5,273 nt of DNA, taken from the NCBI GenBank assembly GCA_007116505.1, contig SKII01000016.1:1-5273 (forward strand), in the 5' to 3' direction. The position numbers and the translations under genes were made by a program. Origin of the DNA: Nitriliruptoraceae bacterium (lineage in GTDB: Bacteria > Actinomycetota > Nitriliruptoria > Nitriliruptorales > Nitriliruptoraceae). Every line of letters starts with the position of its first letter. Positions within the stretch are counted from its first letter, which is position 1. Of this stretch, positions 1 through 4,540 are shown in pieces. Below the pieces are notes generated by a model that was not told where the DNA came from, did no database searches, and worked only from the letters and a program-made list of their open reading frames with translations.

Positions 1-960
1 GCCGCGGCGCGGCTCGACGGGGTCGCCCGGCGCACGCCCGTGCTGCGGTCGCGCACGCTCGACGCATGGACGGGAGGGCAGGTCCTCCTGAAGGCCGAGC
101 ACCTGCAGCGGATGGGGGCCTTCAAGTTCCGCGGGGCCTACAACTCGGTCAGCATCCTCGAGCCGGCGGAGCGCTCGCGAGGCGTCGCCGCGTTCTCGTC
201 GGGCAACCATGCGCAGGCCGTCGCGCTCTCGGCACGGCTCCACGGGACGACGGCCACGATCGTCATGCCGGCCGACACGCCTCCGGCGAAGCTCGCCGCG
301 ACCCGCGGCTACGGCGCGGAGGTCGTCCTCTACGACCGCTACACCGAGGACCGCGACGCGGTCGGACGCCGCCTCGCGCAGGAGCGCGGACTCGCGCTCA
401 TCCCGCCGTTCGACCATGAGCCGGTCATGGCCGGCCAGGGCACCGCCGCGCTCGAGCTCATCGAGGACACGGCCGACGAGGGTCCGCTCGACCTGCTCGT
501 CGTGTGCGTCGGAGGTGGCGGCCTCATCTCCGGCTGCGCGACGGCGTCGAAGGGGCTGTCGCCGGGCACACGGGTCGTCGGGGTCGAGCCGGCCGCCCGC
601 GAGACGGCACGGCGCTCGCTCGAGACGGGCGAGCTGCTCACGTTCCCCGTGCCGACGACGATCGCGGACGGTCAGCAGGGGGACCGCATGGGGGTGCTGA
701 CCCTGGCGGTGATGCGGGAGCGGGTCGACGAGGTCGTCGCTGCGACCGACGATGAGATCCGTGCAGCGATGCGGTTCCTGTTCGACCGCATGAAGCAGGT
801 GGTGGAACCGAGCGGCGCGTCCGCGCTCGCTGCGATCCTCTCTGGGGCGATCGACGTGCGCGGCAAGCGTGTCGGCGTGACGCTGTCCGGCGGGAACGTC
901 GGTATGGAGCGCTTCCTCGACCTGATGCGCGACGCGCCGCACCCGAGGCTCGCCGCCTGA
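1..960 (+). CDS. PLP-dependent threonine/serine dehydratase family enzyme (5' end outside window)
   Basis: Fold-type II PLP enzyme, cytosolic, that would deaminate threonine, serine or a related hydroxy-amino acid to a 2-oxo acid, or racemise serine. The frame is open from base 1 (AAARLDGVARRTPVLRSRTL, the usual family N-terminus), so the GTG at 40 is internal and only some N-terminal residues are missing. The PLP lysine lies in AFKFRGA (codon 124-126). SSGNHAQAVA follows, then the phosphate-binding GGGG loop (511-522) and a C-terminal SGGNVG (886-903). About 319 residues are visible with no ACT domain, which excludes the long allosteric biosynthetic IlvA form and matches short catabolic enzymes. 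GVEP, PTTIADG and RMKQVVEPSGA resemble, from memory, the serine racemase / threo-3-hydroxyaspartate ammonia-lyase branch. The family is firm; the substrate is not. It converges on the coiled-coil gene with 19 bases between stop codons and no clear terminator. Confidence 0.92.
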   Translation, partial: AAARLDGVARRTPVLRSRTLDAWTGGQVLLKAEHLQRMGAFKFRGAYNSVSILEPAERSRGVAAFSSGNHAQAVALSARLHGTTATIVMPADTPPAKLAATRGYGAEVVLYDRYTEDRDAVGRRLAQERGLALIPPFDHEPVMAGQGTAALELIEDTADEGPLDLLVVCVGGGGLISGCATASKGLSPGTRVVGVEPAARETARRSLETGELLTFPVPTTIADGQQGDRMGVLTLAVMRERVDEVVAATDDEIRAAMRFLFDRMKQVVEPSGASALAAILSGAIDVRGKRVGVTLSGGNVGMERFLDLMRDAPHPRLAA

Positions 961-979
961 CGGGTGACGACGGCGCGGG

Positions 980-1921
980 TCAGTCCCCGGCCTGGAGCGC
1001 GTTGATGCGGATCGTCTCCGCGTTCGCCTCGCCGAGGATCCTGGAGGCGCCGTTCGCCGGCTGCGCGACCCGCGCGAGCGCCTGGTCGAGGTGCGAGCGG
1101 GCCTCGGACAGCGACGTCACCATCCGGCTGTGGACCTCGTTGGCCTCCGCCACGATCGTCTGCACCCAGCGACGCTGATCCTCGATCGTGGCGAGCATGG
1201 CATCGCGGCGCTCGGTGGCCTGCTCGAGGATCGCCTCCCGGTCGCGCATCGTCCGCTCGCGCAGCTCGGCCGCGTCGCGCTCGGACGACTCGCGCAGCTC
1301 GGCCGCGTCGCGCTCGGCCGACTCGCGCAGCTCGGCCGCGTCGCGCTCGGACGACTCGCGCAGCCCGGCCGCGTCGCGCTCGGACGACTCGCGCAGCACT
1401 CGAGCCTGCTCGGTCGCCTCGGCGACGATGCGTGCTGCGTCGGCCTCCGCGTCCCCACGGATGGTCTCCGCGTCCCCACGGATGGTCTCCGCGTAGACCT
1501 CGGCGCTGCTGCGCAGCTCGGTGGCGGTGGACTCCGCCTCCGCATGGAGCGCCTCGACCTGGCTGCGCGTGGAGCTCACGAGCTCCGCAGCGCGCTGCTC
1601 CGCATCGGCGAGGAGGTCGCTCGCCCTTCGCTCGGCGTCCGACCTGCGGGACTCGGCGTCGCTCGTGCTGCTCTCGGTGATCGTGGCGGCGCGCTGCTGC
1701 GCGTCCTCGACGAGCCGGGCGGCCGCGGCGAGGAGCTCGTCGTGGCGGTCCTTCGCCGTGCGCAGGATCATCGATGCGGTGGCGGAGGCCACCTCGGTCG
1801 CTCGGACCTCGTCGAGGGAGAGGAACTCCTCGAAGTCGATGACGGACGGCTGGGAGGTGCGCGCGGCCTCAGCCGCGTCGGCCGCCTCGTCCGAAGGGCG
1901 TCGTGAGGTGAGGAATGGCAT
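980..1921 (-). CDS. Long coiled-coil protein with hendecad repeats, function unknown
   Basis: A 313-residue protein very rich in Ala, Glu, Arg, Asp and Ser. I do not recognise a specific family. Residues 1-28 are polar and probably disordered, VIDFEEFLSLDEV (28-39) may be a short anchor motif, and about 50-285 should be almost continuous coiled coil. Residues 178-221 are four near-identical 11-residue units of the form ESSERDAAELR, preceded by a duplicated ETIRGDA heptad (145-158). There is no signal peptide, membrane segment or cysteine, so it is probably cytoplasmic. Such proteins are often labelled DivIVA-like or ATP synthase b-like through coiled-coil similarity alone; the DivIVA N-terminal membrane-binding motif is not evident here. 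By analogy with actinobacterial filament or polarity scaffolds (Scy, FilP) a structural role is possible, but this is inference. The ATG has a TGGAG ribosome-binding site (1929-1933) 7 bases upstream. It probably has its own promoter, being 112 bases after the sortase stop. Confidence 0.85.
   Translation of the reverse strand: MPFLTSRRPSDEAADAAEAARTSQPSVIDFEEFLSLDEVRATEVASATASMILRTAKDRHDELLAAAARLVEDAQQRAATITESSTSDAESRRSDAERRASDLLADAEQRAAELVSSTRSQVEALHAEAESTATELRSSAEVYAETIRGDAETIRGDAEADAARIVAEATEQARVLRESSERDAAGLRESSERDAAELRESAERDAAELRESSERDAAELRERTMRDREAILEQATERRDAMLATIEDQRRWVQTIVAEANEVHSRMVTSLSEARSHLDQALARVAQPANGASRILGEANAETIRINALQAGD
1256..1397 (-). repeat. 33-bp tandem repeat, 4 units plus a partial copy, coding
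   Basis: Four contiguous 33-bp units at 1256-1288, 1289-1321, 1322-1354 and 1355-1387, followed by a 10-base partial copy. On the plus strand each unit begins ctcgcgcagc. Units 1 and 3 look identical; unit 2 has one change (ggccga for ggacga) and unit 4 one change (cagccc for cagctc). Each unit encodes 11 residues of the coiled-coil protein, so gain or loss of a unit keeps the reading frame. The near identity suggests recent expansion or gene-conversion-like homogenisation. Confidence 0.95.
1445..1494 (-). repeat. 21-bp tandem duplication, coding
   Basis: A perfect period-21 run of 50 bases (about 2.4 copies). The full copies can be set at 1451-1471 and 1472-1492. It encodes the doubled heptad ETIRGDA ETIRGDA in the coiled-coil protein. 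The exact copies indicate a recent in-frame duplication that keeps heptad register, unlike the 11-residue units nearby. Confidence 0.93.
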
Positions 1922-1963
1922 GGTTGGGCTCCAGAGGGTGGGCCCGGTCGTCAGTCCGGGAGG

Positions 1964-1988
1964 GTGCTCGGCGTGGCGTGCTCGGCGT
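1964..1988. promoter_or_regulatory. 11-bp direct repeat upstream of the coiled-coil gene
   Basis: gtgctcggcgt occurs exactly at 1964-1974 and again at 1978-1988, a 14-base period. It lies 43-67 bases upstream of the coiled-coil start codon, within the 112-base gap (1922-2033) where that gene's promoter must lie if it is transcribed separately. It could be an activator or repressor site, or chance in GC-rich DNA. No convincing -35/-10 pair could be placed; the only TANNNT-like hexamer, TAGCCT on the minus strand (1994-1999), lacks a good -35 partner. Confidence 0.35.
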
Positions 1989-2004
1989 TCTTGAGGCTAA
2001 CGGA

Positions 2005-2024
2005 GATGGTCCTCGGGGGCCACC
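2005..2024 (-). terminator. Weak imperfect hairpin after the sortase gene
   Basis: Starting 9 bases after the sortase stop, an inverted repeat can form an 8-pair stem with one A/C mismatch, one G/U wobble and a four-base loop. No U-tract follows. High-GC actinobacteria often end transcripts at such stems, so a terminator is possible, but the stem is weak and transcription might continue into the coiled-coil gene. Confidence 0.22.
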
Positions 2025-2033
2025 TAAAGCGTT

Positions 2034-2777
2034 TCAGGGCATGAGCTCCGCCCAGACGATCACGTTGTCCCGGTAGCGGCGGGCGTCGCGGTCGAAGGGG
2101 CCGCCGCAGGTGACGAGCGCGAGCGTGGGGACGCCGGAGCGGCGGAGGAGCTCGGGGGGCAGATCCTCCTTGCGGTGCTGGGAGCGTGCCGTGACGCTCC
2201 AGCTTCGGGTGGTCCCGTCCGCGCTGGTCGTCGCGATGGTGTCGCCGTCCTCGAGACGTGCGAGGTCCGCGAGGACCCCGCGCCCCTCCGTCCGGGTGTC
2301 CACGTGTGAGGTGAGCAGGGCGACGCCGGGGGCGCCGGGCACCGCGCCACCCTCGAACCAGCCGACGTCCATCGGCGAGGCGGGCACGACGAGCCTGCCT
2401 GCAGCGCCGACCCCGACCGGCTCGACGGGTGCGTGCACACCGAGTCGTTCGATGCTCAGGCCGACCGGGCGCTGTCCGGGGTCGATCGCTCGGCTGGGAG
2501 CGGTCGTGGTGAACGACGGTGCAGGGCGCGGTGCAGGAGCCACGGGAGCCTGCGGGTCCTGCTCCGCCTCGGCTCCGGTGGACAGCCCGGTGTGCTCGGT
2601 GTGCTCGGTGTGCTCCGTGTGCTCGGTGTCATGGGGGACGGCTCCGAAAGGGGCTGCGGTGAGCCGCGGCGCACCGGCGCCGCCCCACAGGGCGAGCGCC
2701 GCCACGAGCAGCAGGGCGCCGCCGGCCCTGACGGCCGTCGTTCCGTGTCGGACCATCGGATGCTCCGTCGCCGTCAT
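2034..2777 (-). CDS. Class F-type sortase (membrane-anchored transpeptidase)
   Basis: Cysteine transpeptidase that cuts a C-terminal sorting signal and joins the surface protein to the cell envelope on the outer face of the membrane. It has 247 residues: a short cytosolic start, an anchor helix at about 17-34, a Pro/Ala/Thr-rich linker to about 100, and the sortase beta-barrel from about 102 to the end. The catalytic triad is visible: His158 in LLTSHVDT, Cys224 in LVTCGGPFD and Arg236 in RYRDNV. The TCGGPFD and YRDNV pattern is typical of actinobacterial class F enzymes. The linker carries a (TEH)4 tract at 51-62. The start is uncertain: the ATG at 2777 has GAGGGGG very close to it, whereas the ATG at 2756 (240 residues) has GGAG at the better spacing of 6. 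It lies 81 bases downstream of the DUF4397 gene, its likely substrate, on the same strand. Confidence 0.93.
   Translation of the reverse strand: MTATEHPMVRHGTTAVRAGGALLLVAALALWGGAGAPRLTAAPFGAVPHDTEHTEHTEHTEHTGLSTGAEAEQDPQAPVAPAPRPAPSFTTTAPSRAIDPGQRPVGLSIERLGVHAPVEPVGVGAAGRLVVPASPMDVGWFEGGAVPGAPGVALLTSHVDTRTEGRGVLADLARLEDGDTIATTSADGTTRSWSVTARSQHRKEDLPPELLRRSGVPTLALVTCGGPFDRDARRYRDNVIVWAELMP
2589..2629 (-). repeat. 9-bp tandem repeat encoding (Thr-Glu-His)n
   Basis: Period-9 units of gtgctcggt at 2592-2600, 2601-2609 and 2619-2627, with one variant (gtgctccgt) at 2610-2618 and partial copies on both sides. It encodes TEHTEHTEHTEHT in the linker between the sortase membrane anchor and its catalytic domain. 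The 9-base period preserves frame, so copy number could vary between strains by slippage. Confidence 0.93.
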
Positions 2778-2800
2778 GCCCCCTCGCGGACGGGGGCGGA

Positions 2801-2838
2801 CGGGGGTCGGGGGCGACGCGTGCCGCCCCCGACCCCCG
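2801..2838 (-). promoter_or_regulatory. Perfect 15-bp intercistronic hairpin between DUF4397 and sortase genes
   Basis: The arms at 2801-2815 (cgggggtcgggggcg) and 2824-2838 pair perfectly around an 8-base loop. It starts 21 bases after the DUF4397 stop and ends 23 bases before the sortase ATG. No U-tract follows on the minus strand. The stem is very stable and GC-rich. It could be a terminator or attenuator that leaves much surface-protein mRNA and little sortase mRNA, or a barrier to 3' exonucleases that protects the upstream message. The left arm overlaps a tandem pair of cggacggggg at 2787-2806. A smaller inverted repeat, ctgag/ctcag at 2846-2862, overlaps the DUF4397 stop. Confidence 0.75.
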
Positions 2839-2858
2839 CGTGGTGCTGAGGGTGCTGC

Positions 2859-3629
2859 TCAGGCCTCCACGCGGGTCGCACGGCGCGGCGCGACCAGCAG
2901 GATCGTGCCGGCCAGTGCGAGCGAGAGGACCAGCAGCGGCAGCATCGCGGCCTGGCCGCCGGTCCCGGACGGGATCTCCTCGACGGTGATGACGTCGATG
3001 ACCTCCACGACGACGGTGGGGAGGTCCTCGTCGGTGTCCGGACCGATGGCGAACGCGAGGACGAGCTTGCCCGCGGGCACGGACACGTCACCGAGCTCGA
3101 TGGCGGCCACGCCGGTACCGGCGGCGCCGATGCCGACGGCCTCGACGGTCGTGCCGCCGTCGACGTCGATGCGGGCGGTGACCCCGTTGGCCACTCCCTC
3201 GAGGACGGCGTCCGTGCCGACGAGGATGTCGACCTCACCGAAGTTCGCGAGGTGGAACGGCTGGATGCCGGTCGCGCCCGTCTCGTTGGCGAACGCAGCC
3301 AGCTTCGGGTCCCCGTTCGTGTCGAGGTACGCGGCGACGGTGACGCTCGTGCCGGCGGTCAGGGTCGCCTCGAGGGTGAGGACGGCCTGGGTCGTGCCCG
3401 TGGCGGCGACCGCGAGCGTGTAGCTGCCGGCGGGCAGGTCGGTGACGACGACGTCGCCGAACTCGAACTCGGTGATCGCGGCCTCGCCGTCGACGAGGAC
3501 GTCGACCTCGAGTCCGGGGACGCCGTGCACGACGACGACCTGTGCGGTCTCGTCCGCTGCCGCGGCGGTGAGGGGGAGGAGTGCGAGCGTCGCTGCGGCG
3601 ACGCCCGTGGTGATCCGCTTGATGCGCAT
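2859..3629 (-). CDS. Secreted DUF4397 surface protein with C-terminal sorting-like signal
   Basis: A 256-residue exported protein, probably held at the cell envelope by the neighbouring sortase. Its biochemical role is unknown. Signal peptide at 1-25 (MRIKR, a hydrophobic stretch, then LTAAAA with likely cleavage before DETAQ). DUF4397 begins with QVVVVHGVPGLEVDVLVDG (30-48), continues through TDLPAGSYTLAVAATG (63-78) and seems to be followed by a second, weaker copy (about 123-210, FHLANFGEVDILVG then VPAGKLVLAFAIG). The C-terminus carries IPSGTGG (219-225), a hydrophobic segment (229-246), RR and a short tail. The mature part is acidic with no cysteine. The start was chosen for its GAAGGAG site (3638-3644, spacing 8) and the signal peptide; the frame stays open 81 codons further upstream, but that stretch is Pro/Gly-rich, lies in the regulatory region and has no such site. 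It is the first gene of a pair with the sortase. Confidence 0.9.
   Translation of the reverse strand: MRIKRITTGVAAATLALLPLTAAAADETAQVVVVHGVPGLEVDVLVDGEAAITEFEFGDVVVTDLPAGSYTLAVAATGTTQAVLTLEATLTAGTSVTVAAYLDTNGDPKLAAFANETGATGIQPFHLANFGEVDILVGTDAVLEGVANGVTARIDVDGGTTVEAVGIGAAGTGVAAIELGDVSVPAGKLVLAFAIGPDTDEDLPTVVVEVIDVITVEEIPSGTGGQAAMLPLLVLSLALAGTILLVAPRRATRVEA
2862..2981 (-). other. Non-canonical cell-wall sorting signal (IPSGTGG, hydrophobic helix, RR)
   Basis: The last 40 residues of the DUF4397 protein have the three-part order of a sorting signal: a short motif (EEIPSGTGG, motif codons 2955-2975), about 18 hydrophobic residues (MLPLLVLSLALAGTILLV) and a positive stop (RR, then R). The motif is not LPXTG. 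A Pro two to three residues before Gly-Thr-Gly leaves a TG or GG pair as a possible cut site. With a sortase as the next gene, recognition by that enzyme is likely but inferred. The alternative is a plain C-terminal membrane anchor. Confidence 0.6.
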
Positions 3630-3637
3630 GGTGTGTG

Positions 3638-3644
3638 CTCCTTC
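3638..3644 (-). promoter_or_regulatory. Ribosome-binding site of the DUF4397 gene
   Basis: On the minus strand GAAGGAG lies 8 bases before the ATG at 3629. It is a near-ideal Shine-Dalgarno sequence and decides the start in favour of the 256-residue form over an 81-residue upstream extension. Confidence 0.85.
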
Positions 3645-3683
3645 GCTCCGTGGCGTGTTGTGAGTCGCGACGGCGGGCGGTCC

Positions 3684-3718
3684 GGACGGCGCGGGCGGTG
3701 TGCGCCCGACGTCCGTCC
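3684..3718 (-). promoter_or_regulatory. Two-tier stem-loop in the presumed DUF4397 leader
   Basis: An outer 6-bp stem (ggacgg 3684-3689 with ccgtcc 3713-3718) encloses an inner 6-bp stem (cgggcg 3692-3697 with cgcccg 3703-3708) with a 5-base loop and a small internal loop. It ends 55 bases before the DUF4397 ATG, so it lies in the 5' leader if transcription begins further upstream. It may affect message stability or translation. GC-rich DNA yields such stems by chance, so the functional claim is weak. Confidence 0.35.
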
Positions 3719-3743
3719 CGTGGCCACCATCGGCGGGACCGGA

Positions 3744-3830
3744 GAACCGGCACTCTGGTTCGGCCCGGAGGCCTTGTCGGTCCGGGCTGAAGGCCTGTCC
3801 GGATGGCCAGGTCGGCCCGTCCTCCTGGCC
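3744..3830. promoter_or_regulatory. Cluster of three inverted repeats in the divergent promoter region
   Basis: The 284-base gap 3630-3913 separates the minus-strand DUF4397/sortase pair from the plus-strand sigma gene and must hold their promoters. Three inverted repeats lie in its middle: gaaccgg/ctggttc at 3744-3761 (loop of 4, one wobble), aggcctt/aaggcct at 3769-3796 (spacer 14), and ggccagg/cctggcc at 3805-3830 (spacer 12). They could be operators. The first places GAACC on both strands, which loosely resembles the GGAAC-type -35 element of ECF promoters; on the minus strand a GTCC follows about 17 bases later. No other convincing promoter or known riboswitch was identified. Confidence 0.35.
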
Positions 3831-3901
3831 CGCACCCGTGGCCGCGCCAGCTGGCCCTGCGGTCCGCGTCACCCGGACGCCGTCTGCGACGATGACGTAG
3901 T

Positions 3902-3908
3902 GAGGAGG
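3902..3908 (+). promoter_or_regulatory. Strong ribosome-binding site of the sigma factor gene
   Basis: GAGGAGG lies 5 bases before the ATG at 3914, a strong Shine-Dalgarno match that fixes the sigma factor start. Confidence 0.85.
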
Positions 3909-3913
3909 TCCTG

Positions 3914-4540
3914 ATGCTCGGCACCGCGTTCGAGGGGGTGCTCGCCGCTGCGCGGGCGGGGGACCCCGCTGCCTGGGCGTCGCTCCTCGACGAGCTCTCC
4001 GGACCGCTCCTCGGCTTCGCGCGGGGTCGCGGCCTCGACGATCCCGAGGACGTCGTGGGCGACACCCTCCTCCACGTCGCGCGCGGGCTGGACGGCTTCC
4101 GTGGCGACGAGCAGGGCTTCCGCGCCTGGGTGTTCACCATCGCCCACCGGCGCGTGGTCGACGCCGTGCGTCGCGGTGTGCGGCGACCGCTCACCCCGCT
4201 CCCCAGCGACGAGCTCGTGCGCCTCGCGGACGCGGTGGAGGTCGGCGACGACGCCATCGAGGCGGCGCTGGAACGGCTCGACGGCGACCGACGTCTCGCG
4301 GAGCTCCTGGCCCACCTGACCGACGAGCAGCGCGAGGTGCTGGTCCTGCGCTACGTCGTCGACCTCGACGCGACGGCCGTCGGGACGATGACGGGTCGGT
4401 CGACGAACGCCGTGGCCGCCATCACGAGACGTGCGCTGCACCGGCTCGAGGAGGTGCTCGATGCCGCTGTCGATGCCGCTGCGGTATCGCGCGGGGTGGT
4501 GCGTCACCTCCCGACCGCTGTGGACGATGGCAGGGCATGA
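3914..4540 (+). CDS. ECF-type (sigma-70 family) RNA polymerase sigma factor
   Basis: A 208-residue alternative sigma factor that would direct RNA polymerase to a small set of promoters. Sigma region 2 spans about 13-88, with the conserved core DPEDVVGDTLLHVARGLDGF (43-62) and FRAWVFTIAHRRVVDAVRR (69-87). A linker follows, then region 4 at about 135-180: LTDEQREVLVLRYVVDLDATAVG and a helix-turn-helix ending in TNAVAAITRRALHRLEE. There is no region 1.1 or 3, as expected of the ECF group. About 28 residues follow the region 4 helix, a short extension rather than an added domain. Its stop overlaps the start of the downstream membrane protein by ATGA, so the two are probably translationally coupled and act together. 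It is divergent from the DUF4397/sortase pair, a candidate target. Confidence 0.9.
   Translation: MLGTAFEGVLAAARAGDPAAWASLLDELSGPLLGFARGRGLDDPEDVVGDTLLHVARGLDGFRGDEQGFRAWVFTIAHRRVVDAVRRGVRRPLTPLPSDELVRLADAVEVGDDAIEAALERLDGDRRLAELLAHLTDEQREVLVLRYVVDLDATAVGTMTGRSTNAVAAITRRALHRLEEVLDAAVDAAAVSRGVVRHLPTAVDDGRA

Noticed and set aside
961..979. Bidirectional terminator between the convergent dehydratase and coiled-coil genes
   Set aside because: The gap is 19 bases with no clear stem or T-tract. Any terminator would have to lie inside the coding regions.
1091..1906. Plus-strand frame with LGRVALGRLAQ repeats
   Set aside because: It is the antisense reading of the 33-bp repeat array in the coiled-coil gene and has no independent support.
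2787..2813. G-quadruplex from G5 runs on the plus strand
   Set aside because: Only three long G runs are present, whereas a classical quadruplex needs four. The perfect hairpin explains two of them better.
2110..3423. Long plus-strand open frame of 437 codons antisense to the sortase and DUF4397 genes
   Set aside because: Its translation is low-complexity Ser/Ala/Thr/Pro-rich sequence with no domain. It mirrors two well-supported minus-strand genes, as expected from GC-rich codon bias.
3721..3800. Cyclic di-GMP-I riboswitch in the DUF4397 leader (minus strand has CAAGGCCTCCGGGCC and CCGATGG)
   Set aside because: These pieces loosely resemble parts of the GEMM-I consensus, but the conserved GGCAAACC and GACGCAAAGCC blocks and the GAAA tetraloop are not found. 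A covariance-model search with the Rfam c-di-GMP-I model would settle it.
3630..3872. N-terminal extension of the DUF4397 protein by 81 residues
   Set aside because: The extension is Pro/Gly-rich, would bury the signal peptide and covers the regulatory gap, while the ATG at 3629 has a strong ribosome-binding site.
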